Positions 52,673 to 60,930 of a DNA stretch of 64,000 bases are shown one piece after another. Source of the stretch: an uncultured Prevotella sp. GTDB lineage: Bacteria > Bacteroidota > Bacteroidia > Bacteroidales > Bacteroidaceae. The stretch lies in NCBI GenBank assembly GCA_934272845.1, contig CAKQSF010000009.1:1-64000 (forward strand). The letters are read 5' to 3'. Position 1 is the stretch's first letter, and each line of letters begins with the position of its first letter. The position numbers were made by a program, and so were the translations under genes. A model generated the notes under the pieces. The model did not search any database and was not told the DNA's origin. It worked only from the letters and a program-made list of their open reading frames with translations.

Positions 52673-53215
52673 ATGGCAAATAAACGCATAACAATCAACG
52701 ATAAGACCTTTGAACTCACCATTCCCGAAGCAACCATTCAGGAAGCGGTGAAGACTGTTGCGAACCGTATAAAGAATGACTATGGTGACAAAAACCCCGT
52801 ATTCGTGGTAGTTCTTAACGGCGCGTTCGCCTTTGCGTCTGACCTCTTCAGACATGTGGACTACCCAAGTCTCGTGTCATTTGTAAAACTCTCCAGTTAC
52901 GCGGGACTATCATCCTGTGGTAAAATCACCGAACAACTGCCCGTAACCGACATTGTTAAGGGGCGCCACGTGGTGATTGTAGAAGACATCGTAGAGAGAG
53001 GCTACACTATGGAATACCTTATCAATAGCATAAAAGAACACGAGGCTGCATCAGTAGAAATATGCGCTTTCTCCTTCAAGCCTGAGCGTCTGGAGGTTCC
53101 TGGACTTGAAGTCAAGTATGTAGGAATGACGCTTCCTGAGGCATTCATCGTGGGTTATGGCCTTGACTACAATAACCAAGGGCGACTGCTTCGTGACATT
53201 TACTCACTTATATAA
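52673..53215 (+). CDS. hpt: Hypoxanthine phosphoribosyltransferase
   Basis: The 180-residue protein is a type I phosphoribosyltransferase of purine salvage, joining hypoxanthine (and guanine) to PRPP. The PRPP loop is VVIVEDIVERGYTMEYL near residues 102-118, preceded by FVVVLNGAFAFASDLFRH near residue 43. The C-terminal end has VGYGLDYNNQGR, the usual base-binding region with a conserved Asp. Its stop codon TAA lies at the first bases of a MITE-like element. Confidence 0.93.
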   Translation: MANKRITINDKTFELTIPEATIQEAVKTVANRIKNDYGDKNPVFVVVLNGAFAFASDLFRHVDYPSLVSFVKLSSYAGLSSCGKITEQLPVTDIVKGRHVVIVEDIVERGYTMEYLINSIKEHEAASVEICAFSFKPERLEVPGLEVKYVGMTLPEAFIVGYGLDYNNQGRLLRDIYSLI

Positions 53216-53410
53216 GGGTGGTTCTATAAATTACCACCGTTATGTAAACTTAATTGATGTAATGACGTTTTGTCATCTTTCGGTCTCTTTTCGGTTCAGA
53301 GCATAAGTTCGTTCAGTCGTTATGCACAGCATAACTTCATCACTCACTTACACTTTGACCTCGAAAATAGCCTCGAAATATAACAAAGTTAATTTATAGA
53401 ACCACCCTTA
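53213..53410 (-). repeat. MITE-like element, copy 3
   Basis: About 198 bp with inverted ends TAAGGGTGGTTCTATAAATTA on both sides (20 or more bases, nearly perfect). The left end begins exactly with the stop codon of hpt, so the element may have supplied it. Orientation is opposite to copies 1 and 2. The rest of the 53216-53520 gap shows no gene. Confidence 0.88.
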
Positions 53411-53520
53411 AACGTCATGTTAGCGTAACCATAGCGCATCTCGTTCGGAATATATGCGTCATTACGCCACAATGTTATTGACAACACAAGATATAAACAC
53501 ACATATTACATAAGAAATCA

Positions 53521-54087
53521 ATGAAGAACATCGTAATTTTCGGTGCCCCAGGTTCAGGTAAGGGCACTCAGAGCGATAAGATTATCGCTGAGTACGGCGT
53601 AGCACACATCTCTACTGGTGACGTGCTCCGTGGTGAAATCAAGGCTGGAACAGAACTCGGCAAGACTGCATCACAGTACATTAACGAGGGTAAACTTGTT
53701 CCTGACTCACTCATCATCGACATGCTCGCTGCTACACTTGACTCTAAGGGCAAGGATATACCAGGCGTTATATTCGACGGTTTCCCACGTACAATCGCTC
53801 AGGCTGAGGCTCTTGACACTATGCTTAAGGAGCGCGGTGAAGAGGTTTCTGTTGTTATCGGTCTTGAGGTTGACGATGAGGAACTCATCAAGCGTATCAT
53901 TGCGCGCGGTAAAACCAGCGGACGCGCTGACGATAACGAAGAGACTGCAAAGAAGCGTCTTAACACCTACTACTCACAGACTCTCCCTCTTAAGGACTTT
54001 TACATCAAGCAGGGCAAGTATGCTAAGATTAAGGGCGTAGGTTCTATTGACGATATCTATGCTGATATCAAGAAGGCTATAGACTAA
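53521..54087 (+). CDS. adk: Adenylate kinase
   Basis: The 188-residue protein is a short-form adenylate kinase (AMP + ATP to 2 ADP). The P-loop GAPGSGKGTQ is at residues 7-16, followed by STGDVLRGEI (AMP site) near 31 and FDGFPRTIAQAEAL near 85. The LID region is short, with RGKTSGRADDNEETAKKRL near 129, and lacks zinc cysteines. Codon use is strongly biased. It starts 110 bp after a MITE-like element and is followed by a large inverted repeat. Confidence 0.96.
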   Translation: MKNIVIFGAPGSGKGTQSDKIIAEYGVAHISTGDVLRGEIKAGTELGKTASQYINEGKLVPDSLIIDMLAATLDSKGKDIPGVIFDGFPRTIAQAEALDTMLKERGEEVSVVIGLEVDDEELIKRIIARGKTSGRADDNEETAKKRLNTYYSQTLPLKDFYIKQGKYAKIKGVGSIDDIYADIKKAID

Positions 54088-54124
54088 TTCTGTAACATAA
54101 GTTACTCAATACTTCAAAATTTTC

Positions 54125-54262
54125 AACATTAATCACCATTAATCTTACATTAATATATCATTAATACTTTGTCCATGCGCCCTATAACAATAGTAGCACG
54201 GGATTTGTTATCAACAGAAAGTATTAATGAGAGATTAATGTAAGATTAATGGTGATTAATGT
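54125..54262. repeat. ATTAATC inverted repeat, 46-bp arms
   Basis: Arms at about 54125-54170 and 54218-54262 match in 44 of 46 positions, around a 48-base loop. Each arm carries three or four ATTAATC-type words spaced about 11 bp apart. Degenerate copies lie at 669-706 and 41783-41892. It could act as a terminator for adk, but no U run follows. Confidence 0.88.
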
Positions 54263-54333
54263 TTTTATAACCACAATCAAGTGTTTTACAAGCAACACAC
54301 AAGTAGCAAAACAAGTTTTTGTTTCGGGATAAC

Positions 54334-55122
54334 ATGATAAAAGCAGCATTTTTTGATATTGACGGCACACTCGTTTCATTTAATACGCACACCATTCCAC
54401 AGTCTACGCTCAACGCTATAAGCGATATACGCAAGAAAGGGGTTAAGGTATTCATCGCTACTGGGCGACCACTACCGTTCATTAACAACCTTGGCCAACT
54501 GGAATATGATGGTATAATGTCAGTAACTGGCGCTAGTTGCACCACTGCCGACGGCACAATCATATCACAAAACCCCGTACCAAAGGAAGACATAGAGCGA
54601 CTTATAGCCGACCTCAAGGTACACCCCATGCCTGTAGCCTTCGCATCTGATGACCAGGCAATAGTAACATACCTCGATGCCGACACAAAGAAGTTTCAGA
54701 ACGTGTTCACTTTGCTCAACATAGAACTACCTCCTTCACAACCCATAGAGAAGGCACTCAACATGAACGTGACGCAGATCATAGCCTTCTTCAACGAAAA
54801 GGAGGAGCCAAGAATAATGCACGACGTACTGAAAGGCTGCGATGCCAATCGCTGGCACCCAGACTTTGCCGACTGCGTGGCTAAGGGTACTAACAAGGCA
54901 ACGGGCATAGACGCCATCTGCAAGTATTACGGTATAGCACTGAACGAGACCGTTGCGTTCGGCGATGGTGGCAACGACATCACCATGTTGCGCCACGCTG
55001 GCGTAGGAGTAGCAATGGGCAACGCCTCTGACGAGGTAAAACAACATGCCGACATGATAACAGACACCGTGGACAATGACGGCATTGCCAAGGCACTTAA
55101 AAGCCTTATGGAACTACAATAA
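54334..55122 (+). CDS. Cof-type HAD-IIB phosphatase
   Basis: A 262-residue haloacid-dehalogenase-type hydrolase with a C2B cap. Motif I is FFDIDGTLVSF at residues 6-16 (nucleophile and acid Asp), motif II is IATGRPL, motif III includes the Lys in CVAKGTNKATG, and motif IV is FGDGGNDITML near 205. Such Cof-like enzymes dephosphorylate sugar phosphates or flavin precursors; the substrate is unknown. The ATG at 54334 is preferred over an upstream TTG. It ends in a hairpin at 55181-55221. Confidence 0.9.
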   Translation: MIKAAFFDIDGTLVSFNTHTIPQSTLNAISDIRKKGVKVFIATGRPLPFINNLGQLEYDGIMSVTGASCTTADGTIISQNPVPKEDIERLIADLKVHPMPVAFASDDQAIVTYLDADTKKFQNVFTLLNIELPPSQPIEKALNMNVTQIIAFFNEKEEPRIMHDVLKGCDANRWHPDFADCVAKGTNKATGIDAICKYYGIALNETVAFGDGGNDITMLRHAGVGVAMGNASDEVKQHADMITDTVDNDGIAKALKSLMELQ

Positions 55123-55157
55123 ATTATGATAACAGTACCCGGAAACAACCATCGCAA

Positions 55158-55370
55158 AAATGGTAAATTTCGGAAACAACGTAAAAGGGGCTTAATCATA
55201 CCGTGATTAAGCCCCTTTTACCGTGTAATCACGGCCTAATTACACAGTAAAAGCATAGTGATTACAGCACAATTTGGCACATATAAAAAATTCGCTCCAT
55301 AACTACCTGGCAGTAAAGCCGTTATATTTTACAAACAGATTACATCAACAAATGGTAAATTTCGGAAAAC
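55158..55370. repeat. Dispersed repeat block
   Basis: AAATGGTAAATTTCGGAAA occurs at 55158-55177 and 55350-55368, framing a segment that contains GCCTAATTAC and GTAAAAGCATAGTGATTACA, both shared with 21600-21660 and partly with 41545-41620. The arrangement mirrors the block at 41505-41717. No gene is seen in the 55123-55533 gap. Confidence 0.8.
55181..55221 (+). terminator. Hairpin terminator, 18-bp perfect stem
   Basis: GTAAAAGGGGCTTAATCA (55181-55198) pairs perfectly with 55204-55221 around a 5-base loop. It ends the HAD gene and is part of the dispersed repeat block. Confidence 0.8.
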
Positions 55371-55521
55371 ATTATTTTCCCAATCCATTAATAAAATCGC
55401 CTTTTCCTAACGATATCTGCATACTACTATCGTCATATATTATCATTGAGGTATATATATTAAAGAAGTATAATAAAACAAAAATGTCAGCAAAGCAACC
55501 GCCTCGTTGACATTTTTTTAT

Positions 55522-55529
55522 TATCTTTG
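55522..55529 (+). promoter_or_regulatory. -7 box abutting the M23 start
   Basis: TATCTTTG ends 4 bp before the ATG at 55534. If used, the mRNA would have essentially no leader. No good -33 box was seen. Confidence 0.5.
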
Positions 55530-55533
55530 CCAA

Positions 55534-56655
55534 ATGAATTACATAAAAAAGACAATATTCTGCATTGCACTGGCATTAACATCATCACTATCACTTAACG
55601 CAAAAGAAGAATTTACACCACTGGAGCAACAGCAGATAAGTATAGAGACCCCTGGATTGTTCGCTCACTCAAACACATTCCAGATAGATTTCACTAAACA
55701 ACAAAAGGGGGAATATTCCTTCCCACTGCCCGTAGGTAAAGCAGTATCGCTCCACGGCAGCGAACTAGAAATAGAAACAAGCAAAGGCGATGCCGTAAAG
55801 GCAATGTTCGACGGCACGGTTCGTATCTCCCGACACAACCCGCCCTATGGTAACGTAGTCGTCATTCGCCACCATAACGGACTGGAAACGGTATATGCGC
55901 TCAACGCACAAAACCTCGTTAAAACAGGCGACCACGTAAAGGCAGGACAGACCATTGCCATCGTAGGAGGAACGGAGGGGAAGGCCTACTGCCTGTTCAG
56001 CATAATGGTAAACGGCGACAGGATTAACCCGAGCACCATACTCAACGTGAACCACCACACACTGCGCCACCAAACGGTAGTCATCAAGAAGGTAGGAAAG
56101 AAGGTAGAGATAACCACATCACGAAAGAAAGCAGAGAAAGAGAACGTTGCCATGAGCATGGACACCAATGATCCGTTTAACGGTAAAGCGGTATTCAGAC
56201 TTAACCTCAACGAGATTAAGAATAGCGAATGGCATTATCCGCTTCAAGACTCAAAGGTAATCAGTGGATATGGTGGTAAGAGACACCACTCAGGAGTAGA
56301 CATTAAGAACGGTCCTGGCACAGACGTATTCGCTGCATTCGACGGACTCGTGGTACAAGCAGGCACCTTTGCAGGCTACGGCAAGTGCATAACTCTACGA
56401 CACGCCAACGGACTGGAAACGCGCTACAGCCACAATTCTAAGAACCTCGTGACCGTGGGCGATAAGGTTAAGGCTGGACAGGTGATAGGAAAGGTGGGCA
56501 GAACAGGTAGAGCCACAACAGAACACCTACACTTTGAGACACGCATAGCGGGAAAGGCATTCGACCCATCATACATCTTCGACCACACATCCCACTGCCT
56601 GCATAAGGGCACACTGCAATTCAAAAAAGGCGGAAGCGTGGCAAGACTGAAGTAA
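55534..56655 (+). CDS. M23-family peptidoglycan peptidase with tandem LytM domains
   Basis: A 373-residue exported protein (signal peptide ending LNAKE). It has two LytM-like beta folds. The first, residues about 62-165, keeps the fold (NVVVIRHHNGLETVYALNAQNLV) but has lost the zinc ligands: SLHGSELEI replaces HxxxD, and CLFSIMV replaces HLHFE. The second, about 235-345, is intact, with His252 and Asp256 in HSGVD, His300 in YSH and His331/His333 in HLHFE. Only the second should cut peptidoglycan; the first may bind the wall or regulate. Start chosen because an upstream in-frame TTG lies before the -7 box. Confidence 0.88.
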   Translation: MNYIKKTIFCIALALTSSLSLNAKEEFTPLEQQQISIETPGLFAHSNTFQIDFTKQQKGEYSFPLPVGKAVSLHGSELEIETSKGDAVKAMFDGTVRISRHNPPYGNVVVIRHHNGLETVYALNAQNLVKTGDHVKAGQTIAIVGGTEGKAYCLFSIMVNGDRINPSTILNVNHHTLRHQTVVIKKVGKKVEITTSRKKAEKENVAMSMDTNDPFNGKAVFRLNLNEIKNSEWHYPLQDSKVISGYGGKRHHSGVDIKNGPGTDVFAAFDGLVVQAGTFAGYGKCITLRHANGLETRYSHNSKNLVTVGDKVKAGQVIGKVGRTGRATTEHLHFETRIAGKAFDPSYIFDHTSHCLHKGTLQFKKGGSVARLK

Positions 56656-56671
56656 TTAAAACACAGCAGAT

Positions 56672-57400
56672 ATGAAGAAAATATCAACTCTCGTCGTGGG
56701 AGTCTTATTGTTGACTTCCTGCGGCAGCACAGGCAGCGGAGCATTTGGCGGTGCCATGCTCGGCGGAGTAATAGGTTCATGCATAGGTGGCATAGGTGGC
56801 GGACCAAGAGGTAGCGACATAGGAACACTGATAGGCATGGCTGGCGGAGCAGCAGCAGGAGCAGCAATCGCTAATGCCGCTGAACAACAACAGACACGAG
56901 CATACAACGCCATGAACTATGGGGCTGACTACTCTGACTATGACGGATATTCCAATAACAACACTGCTGAGCGCTCTGACAAACCAATATATGACGACGT
57001 GATAACTATGGACTCCACTGTAGGTCAACAAACTACAGCACCAAGGGGAAAATATGCCACTAATATTATTATAAGGAACGCATCATTCGTAAACCAATCA
57101 AATACAATACACATATCAAAGGGAGAACTGGTGAAAATCGTATTTGAAATACGCAACGTGACAGACTCTCAATGGGACAACATCGTGCCAATGGTACAGG
57201 AAACAACAGGAAATAAGCGTCTCTTGATATCACCTGCCATCATGATTGAAAGCATAGCACCAAGAAAGGCTGTAAGATACACAGCATTCGTCAGCGCACA
57301 AAAAAATCTGAAGACGGGAACGGCACACTTCAAACTTTACGTAATGCATGATGGAAATGTATTCAGTAACATAGAGGAATTTGACGTTCCTTTGGAGTAA
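56672..57400 (+). CDS. Lipoprotein with glycine zipper
   Basis: A 242-residue lipoprotein (lipobox LLLTSC, Cys17). Residues about 22-68 form a glycine zipper (GGAMLGGVIGSCIGGIGG and IGMAGGAAAGAAI), a pattern that inserts into or lines membranes. Residues 70-115 are polar and low in complexity (Tyr/Asp/Asn). Residues about 125-240 form an all-beta domain of unknown family. It starts 16 bp after the M23 gene and ends 34 bp before the next, so the three form an envelope operon. I do not recognise the family. Confidence 0.75.
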   Translation: MKKISTLVVGVLLLTSCGSTGSGAFGGAMLGGVIGSCIGGIGGGPRGSDIGTLIGMAGGAAAGAAIANAAEQQQTRAYNAMNYGADYSDYDGYSNNNTAERSDKPIYDDVITMDSTVGQQTTAPRGKYATNIIIRNASFVNQSNTIHISKGELVKIVFEIRNVTDSQWDNIVPMVQETTGNKRLLISPAIMIESIAPRKAVRYTAFVSAQKNLKTGTAHFKLYVMHDGNVFSNIEEFDVPLE

Positions 57401-57434
57401 AACACCACATTACGAACACAAAAAAACTATCAAC

Positions 57435-58286
57435 ATGAAGAAAATTCTGGTTATAGCAATGGCTGTCGTGGCACTCGCGGCATGTCAGGAGAAAAAAGAC
57501 ACACCTACGGCAAACACTACCGATGTGCGCATTGACTCGCTACAACGCATCATTGACCAAAAAGATAATGAACTGAACGATGTCATGTCTACCTTCAACG
57601 AGATACAGGAGGGCTTCAGACTTATTGAAGCGGCAGAACAAAAGGTTAACGTTATCAAGGACGGTGAGGCAACTAACAAGTCTGAACAGATAAGGGAAAG
57701 CATACGTAACATACAGCAACGCATGCAACACAACCGTGAACTCATAGCAAGACTGCAACAACAGGTACGCGAGGGAAGTTCACGCTCTGAGGAATTAAGA
57801 CGCACTATCACTAATTTCACAAAGGAACTGGAGAACAAAAACAACGAACTACAACAACTACGTGCAGAACTTCAGGAGAAGGACATTAAGATTGCTGAAT
57901 TAGACAACACCGTAAACGCACTTAATTCTGACGTCAACCAACTGCGCGAAGAAACCGCACAAAAGTCAGAAACCATTACCAAACAGGACACGCAAATACA
58001 CACTGCATGGTACGTTTTCGGCACGAAGAAAGAACTGCAAGAACAAAATATCTACCAAAAAGGAAAGGTATTACAGGCTAACTTCAACAAGAACTACTTT
58101 ACGAAAATCGACATTCGAGTAGATAAAGAGATTAAACTATACTCTAGATCCGTAAAAATGCTAACGTCACACCCTGCAAACAGTTACACACTGCAGCCCG
58201 ACGCACAGCGCATGTACGTATTACGAATAACTAATCCACAACTCTTTTGGAGCACAAGCAAATACCTCGTAATATTAGTTAAGTAA
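57435..58286 (+). CDS. Coiled-coil lipoprotein of unknown function
   Basis: A 283-residue lipoprotein from the ATG at 57435 (lipobox ALAAC, Cys17). Residues about 30-190 are a long coiled coil with heptads (LQRIIDQKDNELNDVMSTF, LENKNNELQQLRAELQEK). The last 80 residues are a small globular domain starting WYVFGTKKELQEQNIYQKGK. The layout resembles Bacteroidota lipoproteins annotated only as hypothetical. It probably spans part of the periplasm from the membrane. A terminator follows at once. Confidence 0.8.
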   Translation: MKKILVIAMAVVALAACQEKKDTPTANTTDVRIDSLQRIIDQKDNELNDVMSTFNEIQEGFRLIEAAEQKVNVIKDGEATNKSEQIRESIRNIQQRMQHNRELIARLQQQVREGSSRSEELRRTITNFTKELENKNNELQQLRAELQEKDIKIAELDNTVNALNSDVNQLREETAQKSETITKQDTQIHTAWYVFGTKKELQEQNIYQKGKVLQANFNKNYFTKIDIRVDKEIKLYSRSVKMLTSHPANSYTLQPDAQRMYVLRITNPQLFWSTSKYLVILVK

Positions 58287-58303
58287 ACATTTAAACAAAC
58301 AAC

Positions 58304-58348
58304 AAGCCTTGCTTCATGCAAATACCACGACATGAAGCAAGGCTTTTT
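58304..58348 (+). terminator. Terminator after the coiled-coil lipoprotein
   Basis: A 15-bp perfect stem (58304-58318 with 58331-58345, AAGCCTTGCTTCATG) with a 12-base loop and a T run. Confidence 0.92.
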
Positions 58349-58354
58349 ATATCA

Positions 58355-59029
58355 ATGAGAGCAAACATCCCATTCATAACTGAGAAGTTTCACGAGTATA
58401 ACGACCTGTATTTCGGGGGTAAATTGCCCATAGTACCCATACTATTAAGCCAGGCAAAAACCTACATCGGTATATGCACATTTAAGAAAAAGACCAACTT
58501 CTTCCGTGAATCACGCCCCTATGACTTTAAACTACGCTTCAGCACACGCCTCGACCTACCGCAAAACGTACTTGAAGACACCATTATCCATGAAATGATT
58601 CACCTATATATTGGCGTTAACAACATAAAGGACTCATCACCTCACGGCAATATTTTTAAGAGTTTCATGCACCAAATAAATGAGAAATTCGGCAGAAATA
58701 TCTCAATTTCTCATAAAGCCACACCAGAACAAAAGCAGAGTGTCGTCAACACAAGAGTGCAATACCACGTTATTGCCGTCGTGAAGTTTACTGACGGAAG
58801 AAAAGGAATTAAAGTATTACCACGCATCTTACAAAGAATTGACGCATATTATAGAGCAATAATAAAAGCGAAAGGCGTGGCCTCCATAGACTTTTACATG
58901 AGTAAAGACCCGTTCTTCAACAGTTATCCTAATTCAGGAGCATTCAAAGTCTACGCCATTAAACCCGAAGAACTTGCAGAACACCTTGCCGATGCTGAAC
59001 TTATTAACCACGTTTGCTCCGCCAAGTAA
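58355..59029 (+). CDS. SprT-like zinc metalloprotease
   Basis: A 224-residue protein with the SprT-like fold: FHEYNDLYFGGKLP near residue 12, then the zinc motif HEMIH (His79, Glu80, His83), a downstream SPHGNIFKSFM segment that could supply the third ligand, and a basic C-terminal region. SprT-type proteins, related to SPRTN, may cleave DNA-bound proteins, but bacterial members are poorly known. An in-frame ATG at 58316 lies in the terminator loop, so 58355 is preferred. The 3' end overlaps the oppositely directed EamA gene by 26 bp. Confidence 0.82.
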   Translation: MRANIPFITEKFHEYNDLYFGGKLPIVPILLSQAKTYIGICTFKKKTNFFRESRPYDFKLRFSTRLDLPQNVLEDTIIHEMIHLYIGVNNIKDSSPHGNIFKSFMHQINEKFGRNISISHKATPEQKQSVVNTRVQYHVIAVVKFTDGRKGIKVLPRILQRIDAYYRAIIKAKGVASIDFYMSKDPFFNSYPNSGAFKVYAIKPEELAEHLADAELINHVCSAK

Positions 59030-59912
59030 GTATAGTTACAGCAGCAAGCACCATAAAAACACCTGTGATTGTAGCCACACCACACGGTTCGCCCAACACA
59101 ACTATACCTATAACCATGGCTGTCAGCGGCTCAAAAGCACCGAGAATAGCAACCACCGTGGTGTCTACAAGGCGTAAAGCCATAGTGACACAGATATTAC
59201 TGAACGCTGTTGGCAACAGTCCAAGGAGCATAAGGTTTATCCAAGTGCCAGTGTCTGGTACCTTATCAATACCTCCTTCCACCACTATCGCATAGACAAG
59301 AACTATCAACAGGGCAATAAAAAAAATGTAAAATGTTAATTTTAGACTCGGCATCTTGCTTATTCTCAAACGTGGAAGCAACACAAGATATGCGCCATAA
59401 GTAATACCTGCCCACAGACCCAAGGATACTCCCAAAACAGAAAAGCGAGCATCATCGGCAAAAAAGCCCGACAACAGCATCACACCAAGCGTTGTTAACA
59501 CAAGCGACACGGCCTTGCGCCACGTCATTCGCTCCCTAAGAAAAAGCAAACCGATAACTGAACACCATATAGGATTGGTGTAAACAAACGATGTTGCCAC
59601 ACCTGATGAGATGTACTTATAACTCGCGAAGAGTGCCCATGCACTGACAACATACAGCGAGGAAAGAATGCCTACACGAAAAAAATCACGCCAACTTATC
59701 CGCAACGATACCTGACGGTACAGCAAAAAAGCCAACATAAAGGCGGAGCCAAAAGCAAAACGATATAATATAGTGCTGATATACCCCACGCCTACAGCAA
59801 AGACGGGGATTGTAAACAATGGTATCAATCCAAAGGAAGCACCAGATACCACTGCGAGGACGTAGCCTCTCCACTGCTCTTTTGCGTTATTCCTGAATTC
59901 GTTTTCTTGCAT
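59004..59912 (-). CDS. EamA-family (DMT) transporter
   Basis: A 302-residue protein with ten predicted membrane helices in two EamA repeats (residues about 15-145 and 155-295), typical of drug/metabolite exporters of amino acids or metabolites. Recognisable parts are SSGVATSFVYTNPIWCSVIGLLFLRERM near residue 106 (end of repeat 1) and the matching GAFEPLTAMVIGIVVLGE near 260. Its first 29 codons overlap the end of the upstream gene in another frame, and its 3' end overlaps the SprT-like gene. The substrate is unknown. Confidence 0.87.
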   Translation of the reverse strand: MQENEFRNNAKEQWRGYVLAVVSGASFGLIPLFTIPVFAVGVGYISTILYRFAFGSAFMLAFLLYRQVSLRISWRDFFRVGILSSLYVVSAWALFASYKYISSGVATSFVYTNPIWCSVIGLLFLRERMTWRKAVSLVLTTLGVMLLSGFFADDARFSVLGVSLGLWAGITYGAYLVLLPRLRISKMPSLKLTFYIFFIALLIVLVYAIVVEGGIDKVPDTGTWINLMLLGLLPTAFSNICVTMALRLVDTTVVAILGAFEPLTAMVIGIVVLGEPCGVATITGVFMVLAAVTILTWRSKRG

Positions 59913-60841
59913 TTTACTACTATTGGTTCCTTTTTCTGTTTTACTTGCGTCGAGTTTCCTGTACCAGCATTACTTTCTTGTTGCTTTAAAGAACTCTTCT
60001 GTTGCTTGGAAGATGTATTATTAGCCACCGTTTTTGGTCCCTTTACGTTAGAAGAAGACTTCCTTACGCCAGCAGAAGCACCTGCTTTTGCCGCAGTCTG
60101 CGCCTTATTCATCGCAACAGACGCACCTGCTTTTGTCGCAGTCTTCGCCTTATTCGTCGCAACAGACGCACCTGCTTTCGCTGCAGTCTTCGCCTTATTC
60201 GCCCCTGAAGCACCTGCTTTTGTCGCAGTCTTCGCCTTATTCATCGCAGAAGACGCACCTGCTTTCGCTGCACTCTTCGTCTTATTCGACACAGAAGAAG
60301 ACTTAGTCGCAGTCTCCTCCGACGTCGATGCCTCATCATTTTCAATGTTTTGCTTCTTCCAATGCTTTACGGCTGGACGTGTAGGCGCAGGTCCATCCGC
60401 CTCAACAGTAGGCTCATTGTGCGTATCCTCTTCCTGAGGCCAGCGTCTTCGCTGCGCATGAAGAATAGCAGAATCACCTACCGCAGCCATAAACTGCTTC
60501 ACTACATAATTCTGTGTAGCCATATCCTCCATGTCATCATAATGTTTTTTCACAAATTCATGTAGATACGTAGTGTATATTTCTGCCGATACCATATCGC
60601 CAGTATCACGAAAATACATTATATTGTCGAGTCCCTCTTGACACAAAGCAGCAGCAGACTGTATATCATCTTCATGCAAGAAGCGCGTGAGGTCTTCACC
60701 CATAACTTGCGCAAGAGATACGATGCTCTCCGAATCGGGTTTCTCCATCTTCGTAGTATCCAAAGCATCACCACTCTGTGACTGCCCACCGCAACCACAG
60801 AGTAACATTGATAGCGTTAAAATACAAATGAAGTTCTTCAT
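59825..60841 (-). CDS. Lipoprotein with Lys/Ala-rich KTAAKAGAS-type repeats
   Basis: A 338-residue lipoprotein (lipobox MLLCGC, Cys17). Residues 20-135 are an acidic helical domain with no recognised family. From about 165 on the protein is made of repeats such as NKAKTATKAGAS and NKAQTAAKAGAS, five to six units of 11-13 residues, then a Lys/Gln/Ser-rich tail. The repeats resemble histone H1-like tails but here sit on an exported lipoprotein, so cell-wall or glycan binding is more likely than DNA binding. The 3' end overlaps the EamA gene by 88 bp. The final residues encoded in the overlap may be incidental. Confidence 0.75.
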   Translation of the reverse strand: MKNFICILTLSMLLCGCGGQSQSGDALDTTKMEKPDSESIVSLAQVMGEDLTRFLHEDDIQSAAALCQEGLDNIMYFRDTGDMVSAEIYTTYLHEFVKKHYDDMEDMATQNYVVKQFMAAVGDSAILHAQRRRWPQEEDTHNEPTVEADGPAPTRPAVKHWKKQNIENDEASTSEETATKSSSVSNKTKSAAKAGASSAMNKAKTATKAGASGANKAKTAAKAGASVATNKAKTATKAGASVAMNKAQTAAKAGASAGVRKSSSNVKGPKTVANNTSSKQQKSSLKQQESNAGTGNSTQVKQKKEPIVVKCKKTNSGITQKSSGEATSSQWYLVLPLD

Positions 60842-60846
60842 AAATG

Positions 60847-60854
60847 CAAAGTTA
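60847..60854 (-). promoter_or_regulatory. -7 box abutting the start of the Lys/Ala-rich lipoprotein
   Basis: TAACTTTG on the minus strand ends 5 bp before the ATG at 60841. A leaderless transcript is implied if this box is used. Confidence 0.5.
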
Positions 60855-60872
60855 ACAAAAAAAGATGAATAA

Positions 60873-60904
60873 CTTGTTTTTATGGATTTTTTTTTTTAAT
60901 TTTG
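60873..60904 (+). promoter_or_regulatory. Promoter of the polysaccharide cluster
   Basis: CTTG (60873-60876), 20 bp including a poly-T tract, then TAATTTTG (60897-60904). It lies 26 bp before fdtA-like 60931 and is divergent from the lipoprotein promoter. Confidence 0.65.
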
Positions 60905-60930
60905 CGGAGAAAATGATAGTTTAAACAACA

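Noticed and set aside
54125..54262. Invertible promoter flanked by inverted repeats
   Set aside because: The 48-base loop is too short to carry a promoter, and no recombinase gene is near.
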